From the NCBI RefSeq assembly GCF_900119165.1, contig NZ_FPJG01000006.1, positions 3,534,001 to 3,598,000 of the forward strand: a stretch of DNA of 64,000 bases. The letters run 5' to 3'. This DNA comes from Amycolatopsis australiensis (lineage in GTDB: Bacteria > Actinomycetota > Actinomycetes > Mycobacteriales > Pseudonocardiaceae). Positions 27,172-35,828 of the stretch are shown here, piece after piece. The notes under the pieces were generated by a model, which made no database searches, was not told the origin of the DNA, and was given only the letters and a program-made list of their open reading frames with translations. Each line of letters opens with the position of its first letter. Within the stretch, counting starts at the first letter, position 1. A program made the translations under genes and the position numbers.

Positions 27172-27900
27172 ATGGGCCCCCGCCTGCTCGTGTTCGGCGA
27201 TTCGCTGAGCTTTCACGGTCCCGAAGGCCCCTGCGCCGCGGACGAGCCACGGCTGTGGCCGAACGTCGCCGCCCGCGCCCTCGGCGGCACCGCCGACCTG
27301 GTCGCCGGGATCGGCTGGACCGCGCGCGACGTCTGGTGGTCGCTGACCGGCGACCCGCGTGTCTGGGCCGACCTGCACCACGTCGACGCGGTCGTCCTGG
27401 CGATCGGCAGCATGGACACGCTGCCTTCGCCGTTGCCGACGTACCTGCGGACCGGCCTGCGGTACCTGCGCCCCGACCCGGTGCGGCGCGTGGTCCGCAA
27501 GGCCTACCTCGCCGCGCAACCCCGGTTGTCCGTGGCGTTCCGCGGCCGTCCCGCGGTGCTGCCGGCGAAACTCACCGTGCAGTACCTCGACACCGCCGTG
27601 GGCGCGCTGCGCGTCCTGCGGCCCGAGCTGCCGATCTTCGGCTGGCTGCCGTCGGTGCACCGCGCGGCGGCCTACGGCGGCGTGCACACCGCGCGTCCCG
27701 CCGCGGCGGCCGCGATGGCGGCCTGGAGTTCGCGGGTGGGCGTTCCCCTGCTGGACCTGGAAGCCGTCGTGGGGGAGCACGTGCTGAGCGGCGCGGGCAA
27801 CCCGGACGGCATGCACTGGGGCTGGTCCGGCCACGCCGCGGTGGGCGAAGCGATGTCCGTGTTGCTGGCCCCGGCGCTGGCACCCCGCCACGTAGGCTGA
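27172..27900 (+). CDS. octT: SGNH-fold acyltransferase, probable diglucosylglycerate octanoyltransferase
   Basis: 242 residues. The SGNH block I FGDSLSF (about residues 7-13) supplies the nucleophilic Ser; the C-terminal DGMHWGWSGH supplies the Asp/His pair. By position after gpgP and before degV, and by length, it corresponds to mycobacterial OctT, which acylates diglucosylglycerate in methylglucose lipopolysaccharide synthesis. ATG 27172, three bases after the gpgP stop. Function is by context and fold, not by a specific motif. Confidence 0.78.
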   Translation: MGPRLLVFGDSLSFHGPEGPCAADEPRLWPNVAARALGGTADLVAGIGWTARDVWWSLTGDPRVWADLHHVDAVVLAIGSMDTLPSPLPTYLRTGLRYLRPDPVRRVVRKAYLAAQPRLSVAFRGRPAVLPAKLTVQYLDTAVGALRVLRPELPIFGWLPSVHRAAAYGGVHTARPAAAAAMAAWSSRVGVPLLDLEAVVGEHVLSGAGNPDGMHWGWSGHAAVGEAMSVLLAPALAPRHVG

Positions 27901-27904
27901 CGGC

Positions 27905-28762
27905 GTGTCGGTCGCCGTAGTCACGGATTCCACCGCCCACCTGCCGGAGGGCTTCGCCGAACGGCACGCGGTCCGGGTGGTGCCGCTGCACGTCCTGGTC
28001 GACGGCGTGGTCTCCCTGGACGGCGTCGAGACCGGCCCGGCGGCCGTCGCCGAGGCGTTGAGCCAGCGCAAGATCGTCACAACGTCCCGGCCGACGCCCA
28101 GCGAGTTCGTGAAGGAGTACCGGGCGGCGCTCGCCGAGGGCGCCGACGCGATCGTTTCCGTGCACCTGTCGCGCGAGCTGTCGGGCACCTGGGAAGCGGC
28201 GGTGCTCGCGGCCCAGGAAGTCGGCCCGGACCGGGTCCGCGTGGTCGACTCGCGCACCACCGCGATGGGACTCGGGTTCGCCGCGCTGCACGCCGCTTCC
28301 GCCGCCGCTGCCGGGGCCGGCGCGGCCGAGGTCGAGGCCGCGGCGGTGGCCGCGGCCGGCTGCTCGTCGACGTTGTTCGTCGTGGAGACGCTGGAGCACC
28401 TGCGGCGCGGCGGGCGGATCGGCCCGGCGGCGGCCCTGCTCGGCACGGCGCTGGCGGTGAAGCCGGTGCTGCACATGTCCGACGGCCGGATCCTGCCGCT
28501 GGAGAAGGTCCGCACCATGAACCGGGCGCTCGCGCGGCTGGTCGAGCTGGCCGCGGCCGCCGCCGCGGACGACGACGTCGAGCTGGCCGTCCACCACCTC
28601 GCCTCGCCGGAGCGGGCGGTCGAGCTGGCGAACCGGCTGGAGGAGGCGGTGCCGCGCTCGGCGGGCTGCGTGGTCTCCGAGCTGGGCGCGGTGATCGGCG
28701 CGCACACCGGACCCGGTGTGCTCGGGGTGGTCGTCCAGCGGACGGCGCCGCTGCGCCGCTAG
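27905..28762 (+). CDS. DegV family fatty-acid-binding protein
   Basis: 285 residues. It starts VSVAVVTDSTAHLP, the DegV N-terminus; TSRPTPSEF and SGTWEAA line the lipid pocket in the family. In Firmicutes DegV (FakB) proteins present fatty acids to the kinase FakA; no FakA-like gene is nearby. The GTG at 27905 is four bases after octT, so it is co-transcribed. Matches Rv2417c in the syntenic mycobacterial block. Confidence 0.92.
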   Translation: MSVAVVTDSTAHLPEGFAERHAVRVVPLHVLVDGVVSLDGVETGPAAVAEALSQRKIVTTSRPTPSEFVKEYRAALAEGADAIVSVHLSRELSGTWEAAVLAAQEVGPDRVRVVDSRTTAMGLGFAALHAASAAAAGAGAAEVEAAAVAAAGCSSTLFVVETLEHLRRGGRIGPAAALLGTALAVKPVLHMSDGRILPLEKVRTMNRALARLVELAAAAAADDDVELAVHHLASPERAVELANRLEEAVPRSAGCVVSELGAVIGAHTGPGVLGVVVQRTAPLRR

Positions 28763-28927
28763 CCGCGGCCGGGCGGTGCGCCGAACCCGCCAGCATGCCA
28801 TCCGGGTACGACGGAAACGGCCGTTCCCGGTCCGGGGCGGGTGGATCCATCCACATCACCCCGGTTGTCCACAGGACGCGGCGGCACCCCTGTCGGACGC
28901 CTCCCCGCGAGCCCTAACGTCGATCGT

Positions 28928-29644
28928 GTGTTCGAGCAGCCCGCCCGGGATCCGGGCCTCCCCGTCAACGACCGGCTCTCCTGGCTGGCCGACCAGCTCG
29001 CGCCCGACGCGAGCACGGTCGGGCCGGGCGGCCGGCTGGTCCGGCGCTGGCTGCCGGGCGGATCGGCCGGTGCCGGCCGCCGCCGGTGGGCGCTCGCCGG
29101 TGTCCTCGCCGCGGTCGTGGTGATCGTCCTCGGCTCGGTCGCGCTCTTCGGCGGCCGTCCGGCGCCCGAGTCGCCCCCCGCGCTGTCCAGCGCCAAACCG
29201 GCGGGCGAGCCGTCGGCCCGGGCCGCGCCCCAGGCCGGGCTCGTCGTCAGCGTCGTCGGCCGGGTCCGCTCACCCGGGCTGGTCACCGTGCCGCAAGGCG
29301 CGCGGGTCGCCGACGTGCTGCGGGCGGCGGGCGGCGCGGAACCCGGCGCGGACCTGAGCGCGCTGAACCTCGCCCGCAAGGTGACCGACGGCGAGCAGCT
29401 CGCGGTGGGGATCCCGGCGCCGGCCGCACCGGCTGACGCACCGGCGGGCGGGAAGGTCGACCTCAACGTGGCGAGCGCGGACCAGCTGGACACGCTGCCG
29501 GGCGTCGGCGAGGTGACGGCCAAGCGGATCGTCCAGTGGCGCACCGACCACGGCGGTTTCACGAAGGTCGAGCAACTCCGCGATGTCGACGGCATTGGAG
29601 AAAGCAAGTTCGAACGACTCCGCGAGCAGGTGACGGTCGGATGA
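28928..29644 (+). CDS. comEA: ComEA-type DNA-binding competence protein
   Basis: 238 residues: an N-terminal cytoplasmic part, one membrane helix (about 46-75, WALAGVLAAVVVIVLGSVAL), an SLBB domain (about 100-160, VVGRVRSPGLVTVPQGARVA) and a C-terminal double helix-hairpin-helix (about 176-238, VDLNVASADQLDTLPGVGEV). It binds double-stranded DNA outside the membrane. The GTG at 28928 is preceded by no clear Shine-Dalgarno; TAACGT seven bases upstream could be a -10, so a leaderless mRNA is possible. The stop overlaps the comEC start (ATGA). Confidence 0.9.
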   Translation: MFEQPARDPGLPVNDRLSWLADQLAPDASTVGPGGRLVRRWLPGGSAGAGRRRWALAGVLAAVVVIVLGSVALFGGRPAPESPPALSSAKPAGEPSARAAPQAGLVVSVVGRVRSPGLVTVPQGARVADVLRAAGGAEPGADLSALNLARKVTDGEQLAVGIPAPAAPADAPAGGKVDLNVASADQLDTLPGVGEVTAKRIVQWRTDHGGFTKVEQLRDVDGIGESKFERLREQVTVG

Positions 29645-32016
29645 GCGCACTGCCCACGACCGACACCCGGCAGGACATGCGGCTGGTCCCGGCCGCGCTG
29701 GCGTGCTGGCTCGCCGCGCTGGGCGGCCTGCTGCTGGGCTGGTGGACGGCCGTCGCGGTCGGCGGCGCTTCGGCGGTGCTCGCCGGGCTGCTGTACTGGC
29801 GGGCTCGCCAAGGACGTCCCCGGCTGGTCGGCGCGGCGGTGGCCCTGCTGGTGCTGGGAATCGCGGCCGCGGGACCTGTCGCCTGGCGGATCCGGGACGC
29901 GCAGCGCGACGACCTCCGCGCCGCCGCGGCTCAAGGTCTGCCCGCCGTGTTGCGGGTCGTCGTCGCCGAACGCCCGAAGCCCGTGCGCAGCGCCGGGTAC
30001 GCCGACCAGCAGGCCGGTGCCCGGTCGGTGGTCCTGACGGCCGACGTCCGCACGGCCTCGGTAGCTGGCAGGCCGGTCTCGTCCGCCGGACGCGTGCTGC
30101 TGCTGGCGCCGGTCGCGCAGTGGGCGGCATTGCTCCCGGGCCAGGACGTGACGGCGACCGGCCTGCTGATGCCGCCGCGCGGCTCGGACCTGACGGCTGC
30201 GGTGCTGTCCGTGCGCGGCCCGCCGGGCGAGCCGGGCCCGGCGCCGTGGTGGCAGCGGGCCGCGGCCGGGCTGCGCGCCGGTCTCCACGACCTGTGCCAG
30301 GTCCTGCCGGACGAACCAGCGGGCTTGCTGCCGGGCCTCGTTCTCGGCGACACGAGTGCGCTGTCCCCGCGGGTCGAGCAGGAGTTCGTCACGGCCGGGC
30401 TCGCCCACCTGACGGCGGTCAGCGGCGGCAACCTCGCCGTGGCGTGCGGTGCGGTCCTGCTCCTGCTACGCGTGCTGCGGCTCGGTCCCCGGCTGTCGGC
30501 AGTGGCGGCGGGTGCGTGCCTGGCCGGGTTCCTCGTCCTCGTCGGCCCGGAACCGAGCGTGCTGCGGGCCGGGGTGATGGCGGCGGTCGCGTTGCTGGCC
30601 CTGGCGCTGGGGCGGCGGGGTTCGGCGCTGCCGGCGCTGGCGTTCGCGGTCTGCGTGCTGGTGGTGACGGATCCGGCGATGGCCACGGACTTCGGGTTCG
30701 CGCTGTCGGTGTTCGCCACCGCCGGGCTGGTCCTGCTCGCACCGCGCTGGGCTGCCGCGCTGGTCCGTCGTGGCGTCCCACCCGGGTTCGCCGAAGGGCT
30801 GGCGATCCCGTTGGCGGCCTTCCTGGTGACGGCGCCGGTCCTCGCCGGCATGGCGGGCTCGGTGAGCCTGGTTTCGGTGCTGACGAACGTCCTCGCCGCA
30901 CCGGTCGTCGCTCCGGCGACGGTGCTCGGCGTGCTGGCGACGGTCACCGGCCCCTGGTGGCCGGGCGCGGGGAAGGTCCTCGTGCACCTGGCCGACCCGG
31001 AGGCCCGGTGGCTGATCACGGTGGCCCGGCACGGCGCGCGGGCCCCCGGCGCGGTCGTCGCCTGGCCCGGCGGCTGGATCGGTGGGCTCCTGGCCGCCGC
31101 CGTGCTCGTGGCGCTGGTCCTGGCCGCCCGGCTCCGGCGCGTCCGGCTGCTCATGGCGGTCCTGGCCGCCGGTGCGCTGCTGGTCTTCGTTCCGGTCCGG
31201 GTGCTGGCGCCGGCGTGGCCGCCGCGTGACTGGGCGATGGTCGAGTGCGACGTCGGTCAGGGCGACGCGGTCGTGCTGGCGACGGCCGAGCCAGGACGGG
31301 CCGTCGTCGTGGACACCGGTCCCGAGCCGGGACCGGTCGACGAGTGCCTGCACCGGCTGGCTGTCGACCGCATCCCGCTGCTGGTGCTGAGCCACCTGCA
31401 CGCCGACCACATCGGCGGCCTGGCGTCGGTCTTCGAGGGCCGGGCGGTCGGCGGGATCGCGGTCGGGCCGGGGCGTGCGCCGGAATGGGCGTGGCGGCAG
31501 GTCGCCGCGGAGGCCGCCCGGCAGGCGGTGCCGCTGGTGGAGCTGAACCCTGGGGAGCGGCTGGCGTGGCCCGGCCTCTCACTCGACGTGCTCGGGCCAC
31601 GCTATGTGCCGGCCCGCACGGTGGGACACCAGGACGGCACGACGATCAACAACAGTTCGGTGGTGCTGCGGGCGGAGACCCCGGCCGGCCGGGTGCTGCT
31701 GACCGGCGACGTCGAGCTGGCCGCGCAGGCCGACCTGCTGGCCGACGTCGGAGAGCTGAAAGCGGAGGTGCTGAAGGTCCCGCATCACGGTTCGCGTTAC
31801 TCGCTGCCGTCGTTCCTCTCGGCGGTGGCGCCGCGAGTGGCGTTGGTCAGCGTGGGCGCGGGCAACACGTACGGACATCCGAGCAAGTCCACAATGGACA
31901 GCCTGGCGGCACTGGGCGCGCTCGTCACCCGCACCGACCGCGACGGGGACACAGCGGTGGTGACCGGCACGGCGATCGTCCGCCGGGGCGAGCCTCGCGG
32001 CCCGCCGCGCCGATGA
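29641..32016 (+). CDS. comEC: ComEC/Rec2 family DNA-uptake channel protein
   Basis: 791 residues. N-terminal membrane segments and an OB-like domain precede the Competence domain (about 225-480), which includes LPGLVLGDTSAL and a multi-helix pore. The C-terminal metallo-beta-lactamase domain (about 535-780) has LSHLHADHIGG (metal ligands near 584-589) and VPHHGSRYS. ATG 29641 coupled to comEA. The last ten or so codons (RRGEPRGPPRR) lie inside the first unit of the tandem repeat that follows, so the C-terminus is partly repeat-derived. Confidence 0.93.
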   Translation: MSALPTTDTRQDMRLVPAALACWLAALGGLLLGWWTAVAVGGASAVLAGLLYWRARQGRPRLVGAAVALLVLGIAAAGPVAWRIRDAQRDDLRAAAAQGLPAVLRVVVAERPKPVRSAGYADQQAGARSVVLTADVRTASVAGRPVSSAGRVLLLAPVAQWAALLPGQDVTATGLLMPPRGSDLTAAVLSVRGPPGEPGPAPWWQRAAAGLRAGLHDLCQVLPDEPAGLLPGLVLGDTSALSPRVEQEFVTAGLAHLTAVSGGNLAVACGAVLLLLRVLRLGPRLSAVAAGACLAGFLVLVGPEPSVLRAGVMAAVALLALALGRRGSALPALAFAVCVLVVTDPAMATDFGFALSVFATAGLVLLAPRWAAALVRRGVPPGFAEGLAIPLAAFLVTAPVLAGMAGSVSLVSVLTNVLAAPVVAPATVLGVLATVTGPWWPGAGKVLVHLADPEARWLITVARHGARAPGAVVAWPGGWIGGLLAAAVLVALVLAARLRRVRLLMAVLAAGALLVFVPVRVLAPAWPPRDWAMVECDVGQGDAVVLATAEPGRAVVVDTGPEPGPVDECLHRLAVDRIPLLVLSHLHADHIGGLASVFEGRAVGGIAVGPGRAPEWAWRQVAAEAARQAVPLVELNPGERLAWPGLSLDVLGPRYVPARTVGHQDGTTINNSSVVLRAETPAGRVLLTGDVELAAQADLLADVGELKAEVLKVPHHGSRYSLPSFLSAVAPRVALVSVGAGNTYGHPSKSTMDSLAALGALVTRTDRDGDTAVVTGTAIVRRGEPRGPPRR

Positions 32017-32364
32017 GCCGGGGCGCGCCGGGCCGGCCGTCGTTGCGGCCGTCGCGTTGGGCCGTAACCCTCGACCGAAGGGAGCCCCGGACAAAGCAGC
32101 CTTCGCCGGGGCAAACCGTGAGGCCCGCCGCGCAAGTGAGCCGGGCTGGCCATCGTTGCGGCGTCGCGCTGGGCCGTAAGCCTCGACCGAAGGGAGCATT
32201 GGACGAAAGGAGCCTTCGCTGGGCAAGCCGCGTGGCCCGCCGCGCCGGTGAGCCGGGGCGCGCCGAGCCGGTCATCGTTGCGGCCGTCGCGTTGGGCCGT
32301 AACCCTCGACCGAAGGGAGCGTCGGACGAAAGGAGCCCTTGCCGGGGCGAGCCGCGTGGCCGCC
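31985..32364. repeat. Three tandem ~120-bp intergenic repeat units
   Basis: Units anchored on CGTTGCGG at 32041, 32154 and 32276 (spacings 113 and 122). Each contains GTCGCGTTGGGCCGTAA or a close variant, CCTCGACCGAAGGGAGC, GGACGAAAGGAGCC or variant, and a GAGCCGCGTGGCC-type end. A partial fourth copy stops before thrC. It fills the whole gap between convergent comEC and thrC and runs into the 3' end of comEC. No gene is seen here. Confidence 0.85.
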
Positions 32365-32380
32365 CCGGCTGCGGCGGACG

Positions 32381-33646
32381 TCAGTAGCCGAGCGCCTCGT
32401 TCACGGCCGCAGCCGACGGGGGCACGATCGCCTTCGGGCCGAGGTGGTTCTCGACCGCGTCGAGGGTCTTGAGGCCGTCGCCGGTGATCAGCAGGACCGT
32501 CTCGGCGTCCGGGTCCAGCTTGCCCGTCTCGACCAGCTTCTTCGCCGTGGCGACGGTGACCCCGCCCGCCGTCTCGGTGAAGATGCCCTCCGTGCGGGCC
32601 AGCAGCCGGATGCCTTCGACGACCTCTTCGTCGGTGACGTCCTCGATCGCGCCGCCGGTGCGGTTGACGATGTCGAGCACGTACGGGCCGTCGGCCGGGT
32701 TGCCGATCGCCAGCGAACGGGCGATCGTGTCCGGCCTCACCGGCTGGACCACGTCGTGGCCGGCGCGGAAGGCGGCCGACACCGGCGAGCAGCCGGTGGC
32801 CTGGGCGCCGAACACCTTGTATGGGCTGGCGTCCACGAGACCGAGCTGACCCAGCTCGCGGAACCCCTTGTCCACCTTGGTCAGCTGCGAACCGGAGGCG
32901 ATCGGCACGACGATCTGTGGCGGGATGCGCCAGCCGAGCTGCTCGGCGACCTCGAAGGCCAGCGTCTTCGAGCCTTCCGAGTAGTACGGCCGGACGTTCA
33001 CGTTCACGAACGCCCACTTCGGGTGCTCACCGGCCAGTTCGGTGGCGAGGCGATTGACGTCGTCGTAGTTGCCGTCGACGGCGATCAGGTCGCCGTCGTA
33101 CACCGCGGTGGTGAGGATCTTGGCGCGCTCGAGGGTCTTCGGGATCAGCACGACCGACCGCCAGCCCGCGCGGGCCGCGGCGGCGGCCGTCGCGTTGGCC
33201 AGGTTGCCGGTCGAGGGACAGGCGAGTACCTCGAACCCGAACTCGCGGGCCGCCGCCAGCGCGACGGCGACGACGCGGTCCTTGAAGGAGTGCGTCGGGT
33301 TGCCGGTGTCGTCCTTGACCCACACGCGCTTGAGGCCGAGTTCCTTCGCAAGGCGGTCGGCGCGGATCAGCCGGGTCGCGCCGGGCTCGGTGTTCGGGAT
33401 CTCTTCGACGTTGGACGGAACCGGGAGGAGTTTCTTGTAGCGCCAGATGTTCTTGGGTCCGGCCTCGATGTCTTCGCGGCGGACGCGGCCGAAGTCGTAG
33501 GCGACCTCGAGCGGCGAGAAGTCCTCGGCGGAGACGAACTCCGGGGCGAGCGGCTGGCGGTGACCCTCTTCCTTCGACACCAGTTCGACGGCGGGACCGA
33601 GATCCGGGGTCTTCGTGGTGGAGGTCGTGCCGAGGGTTGCGGTCAT
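32381..33646 (-). CDS. thrC: Threonine synthase (S-box controlled)
   Basis: PLP-dependent conversion of O-phosphohomoserine to threonine. 421 residues; the cofactor Lys is K122 in THSFKDR, with the PLP-phosphate loop ASGSQLTK and a fold-type II core. Start ATG 33646 with AAAGGAA (33654-33660) upstream; homology covers the whole chain, with a 30-residue N-terminal tail of low similarity. It is not next to hom or thrB, and a SAM-I riboswitch precedes it directly, so it may be a paralogue with a methionine-related role or regulation. Confidence 0.92.
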   Translation of the reverse strand: MTATLGTTSTTKTPDLGPAVELVSKEEGHRQPLAPEFVSAEDFSPLEVAYDFGRVRREDIEAGPKNIWRYKKLLPVPSNVEEIPNTEPGATRLIRADRLAKELGLKRVWVKDDTGNPTHSFKDRVVAVALAAAREFGFEVLACPSTGNLANATAAAAARAGWRSVVLIPKTLERAKILTTAVYDGDLIAVDGNYDDVNRLATELAGEHPKWAFVNVNVRPYYSEGSKTLAFEVAEQLGWRIPPQIVVPIASGSQLTKVDKGFRELGQLGLVDASPYKVFGAQATGCSPVSAAFRAGHDVVQPVRPDTIARSLAIGNPADGPYVLDIVNRTGGAIEDVTDEEVVEGIRLLARTEGIFTETAGGVTVATAKKLVETGKLDPDAETVLLITGDGLKTLDAVENHLGPKAIVPPSAAAVNEALGY

Positions 33647-33661
33647 CGCGAGGTTCCTTTC

Positions 33662-33791
33662 CTCATCTGCCCCGCCGAAGCGGGCCGGAATTGGCACCGT
33701 GGTCGTCAGCTACCCCGCGATCGCGGGATGACGGGCTGTACGCCGGTTGCCGGGGCTTCGTCGGGCCGTTCCCTCTGCCCCTCTGGATGAG
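33662..33791 (-). promoter_or_regulatory. SAM-I (S-box) riboswitch upstream of thrC
   Basis: Read on the minus strand: P1 CTCATC/GATGAG (33791-33786 with 33667-33662), P2 GGGGC/GCCCC enclosing GAGGGAACGGCCC and GACGAA, the conserved GGCAACC, P3 with a CCCGCGATCGCGGG helix, then GGTGCCAATTCC and P4 GGCCCGC-TTCG-GCGGGGC. All invariant S-box core blocks are present in order. The Shine-Dalgarno AAAGGAA begins one base after P1 and no terminator is seen, so control of translation initiation is likely. Confidence 0.93.
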
Positions 33792-33939
33792 CGGTATTCG
33801 GTTGTCGGCGCGCGCACGCCGGATCGTCCGGGGCGGCTGCCTCGGCTACACCGTACGACATGGCGCTCACGCCGTGCCATGCCGGCCGCCCGACATCACC
33901 GGAGCGGGCGCACGACAGCGCAAGTGAGAGGATTCACCC
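33792..33939. other. Divergent promoter region of thrC leader and holA
   Basis: About 150 bp holding the unseen promoter of the riboswitch transcript and that of holA. No clear -10/-35 pair was recognised. AGAGGA just before 33940 is the holA Shine-Dalgarno. Confidence 0.4.
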
Positions 33940-34920
33940 GTGACCGCGCAAGCCACCGCCCCGGCGCCGCTACACTTGGTGCTGGGCGAGGAAGAACTGC
34001 TGATCGAGCGGGCCGTCCGCGAGACGCTCGCTGCCGCCCGCGCGACCGACCCGGCGGCCGAGCTGACCCGTGTCCGGGTGTCGGAACTCACAGCGCCGGA
34101 GCTGGCCGAACTGGTCAGCCCGTCGCTGTTCAGCGAAGGCCGTGTGATCGTCCTGGAGTCGGCGCAGGACATCTCGCAGGAGCTGGCCGACGCCGTCGCG
34201 GCGTACCTGAAGGACCCGGCGGACGGCGTCGTGCTGGTCGTCGTGCACACCGGCGGCGGCCGCAGCAAGGCGGGCAAGTCGCTCCCGGCGGCGCTGAAGA
34301 AGGCGGGCGCCGAGGTGACGGAGTGCCCGAAGCTGACGAAGCCGGCGGAGCGGGAGCAGTTCGTCCGGCATGAGGTACGCCGGGCGGGCGGCAAGATCGA
34401 CCCGGCGGGTGTCGCGGCGCTGATCGACGCGGTGGGCTCTGACCTGCGGGAACTCTCCTCGGCGGCGAGCCAGCTGGTGGCCGACACGGGCGGAACGGTC
34501 GACGCGGACGCGGTCCGCCGCTACCACCGCGGCCGCGCGGACGTGACGGGCTTCGCGGTGGCGGAGAAGGCAGTGAGCGGAGATCGCTCGGCGGCGCTGG
34601 AGTCGCTGCGCTGGGCGATGCAGCTGGGGGTCCCGCACGTGCTGGTGGCGGACGCACTGGCCGACGCGGTCCGCACGATCGCCCGCGTCGCCGGCGCGGG
34701 CCGCGGCAACCCGAACCAGATGGCGGGCGAACTGGGCATGCCGCCGTGGAAGATCCGCAAGGCGCAGGGCCAGTCCCGAGGCTGGAACCCGGACGGCCTG
34801 GCAACGGCGATGCGGGTGGTGGCCCGCCTGAACGCCGAGGTCAAGGGCGTGGCGGCCGACCCGGGCTACGCACTGGAGCGAGCGGTCCTGGAGGTGGCGG
34901 CGGCCAAGGGTGACCGCTGA
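33940..34920 (+). CDS. holA: DNA polymerase III subunit delta
   Basis: 326 residues, clamp-loader delta subunit that opens the beta clamp. The N-terminal AAA-like fold starts PLHLVLGEEELLIERAV; middle and C-terminal helical domains are complete (GRADVTGFAVAEKAV, MPPWKIRKAQGQSRGW). GTG 33940. The holA-rpsT neighbourhood, with rpsT on the opposite strand, is the actinobacterial norm. Repeats, not genes, follow. Confidence 0.95.
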   Translation: MTAQATAPAPLHLVLGEEELLIERAVRETLAAARATDPAAELTRVRVSELTAPELAELVSPSLFSEGRVIVLESAQDISQELADAVAAYLKDPADGVVLVVVHTGGGRSKAGKSLPAALKKAGAEVTECPKLTKPAEREQFVRHEVRRAGGKIDPAGVAALIDAVGSDLRELSSAASQLVADTGGTVDADAVRRYHRGRADVTGFAVAEKAVSGDRSAALESLRWAMQLGVPHVLVADALADAVRTIARVAGAGRGNPNQMAGELGMPPWKIRKAQGQSRGWNPDGLATAMRVVARLNAEVKGVAADPGYALERAVLEVAAAKGDR

Positions 34921-34965
34921 CCCGGGGGCTACCGACCTGCGCGGATGCGGGGCGCCGAGTGTGCG

Positions 34966-35146
34966 GGGGCGAGGGGCGGAAGGCTGGTCGCTGAAGCGGG
35001 CCGGGCGAAGGCCGGGCGCCCAGCGGTGCGGGGCGAGGGGCGGAAAGGTTGGCCGCTGAAGCGGGCCGCGCGAAGGCCGGGCGCCCAGCGGTGCGGGGCG
35101 AGGGGCGGAAAGGTTGGCCGCTGAAGCGGGCCGCGCGAAGGCCGGG
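34966..35146. repeat. Three tandem ~65-bp intergenic repeat units
   Basis: Units start at 34966, 35030 and 35095 (64, 65 and a truncated 52 bp). Copies 2 and 3 are nearly identical: GGGGCGAGGGGCGGAAAGG, TTGGCCGCTGAAGCGGGCC, then GCGCGAAGGCCGGGCGCC. Each contains a GGCCGCTGAAGCGGGCC imperfect hairpin. The array lies between convergent holA and rpsT. Confidence 0.88.
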
Positions 35147-35222
35147 TATCGAGTCGCCGAGAGCCACTCCGTCCTGGCGGCCACGCGCCGCACTGCCGCT
35201 CCAAGCCACGCCCGGACATGAA

Positions 35223-35250
35223 GAAGGCCCCGGCCGGAGCCGGGGCCTTC
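35223..35250 (-). terminator. rpsT terminator hairpin
   Basis: Perfect 12-bp stem GAAGGCCCCGGC / GCCGGGGCCTTC with loop CGGA, 16 bases beyond the rpsT stop. On the rpsT strand it is followed by TTCATG only. Confidence 0.85.
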
Positions 35251-35266
35251 CCAGAAATCAACCAGC

Positions 35267-35527
35267 TCAGAGCGCGTTGACGCGCTTGGCCAGCGCCGAC
35301 TTCTTGTTGGCGGCCTGGTTGGCGTGGATGACGCCCTTCGAGACGGCCTTGTCCAGCTTCTGGGCGGCGTCGCGCTGCAGCTCGATCGCCTTGGCCTTGT
35401 CGCCGGCCTCGGCGGCTTCGCGGACCTTGCGGATCGCGGTCTTCACCGAGGACCGGATCGCCTGGTTGCGCTGACGCGCCTTCTCGTTCGTCGTGATGCG
35501 CTTGATCTGCGACTTGATGTTGGCCAT
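35267..35527 (-). CDS. rpsT: 30S ribosomal protein S20
   Basis: 86 residues, [11 protein letters not shown] start and a Lys/Arg/Ala-rich three-helix protein typical of bS20, which binds 16S rRNA. The C-terminus [17 protein letters not shown] is conserved. Start ATG 35527 with AGGAG nearby. Convergent with holA; a strong hairpin follows the stop. Confidence 0.97.
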   Translation of the reverse strand: MANIKSQIKRITTNEKARQRNQAIRSSVKTAIRKVREAAEAGDKAKAIELQRDAAQKLDKAVSKGVIHANQAANKKSALAKRVNAL

Positions 35528-35828
35528 AGGGCAACTCCTGTTTCACTCGGTGAGATCGCCGCCGCGCTGAAGTGGCCCCGCTCGGAAACGAACGGGCTTC
35601 CTCCATGACGGAATGCCGCACGGGCAGCGAGCGACCACTCTAACAGCCGGGCCGGCGGCACCCGCAGCCGGTCGCCGGGGAGTACCTTGGACGACGGTAG
35701 TGCCTAGGGTTCCGCCGCCGGTCCGCGCTCGACGACACGACACAACCAGGACCGGTGGGGCTGGTCCGAGCGGCACCGTCGGCGGGCCCGGACGGCCTGC
35801 CGTTCATCTGACGGGGCAAAAGCCTGGA
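35528..35828. other. Intergenic region between divergent rpsT and EamA gene
   Basis: About 300 bp with no credible gene. TAGAGT on the minus strand (35642-35637) is a -10 candidate for rpsT, giving a leader of about 100 nt; its -35 is not recognisable. Short reading frames here lack conserved features. Confidence 0.4.

Noticed and set aside
28763..28927. Regulatory palindromes between degV and comEA (GGAAACGGCCGTTCCC, GTGGATCCATCCAC)
   Set aside because: Each has mismatches and no clear relation to a promoter; not distinguishable from chance in GC-rich DNA.
34966..35146. CRISPR array
   Set aside because: Direct repeats are contiguous (about 65 bp) with no unique spacers; the same holds for the 30-bp and 120-bp arrays.
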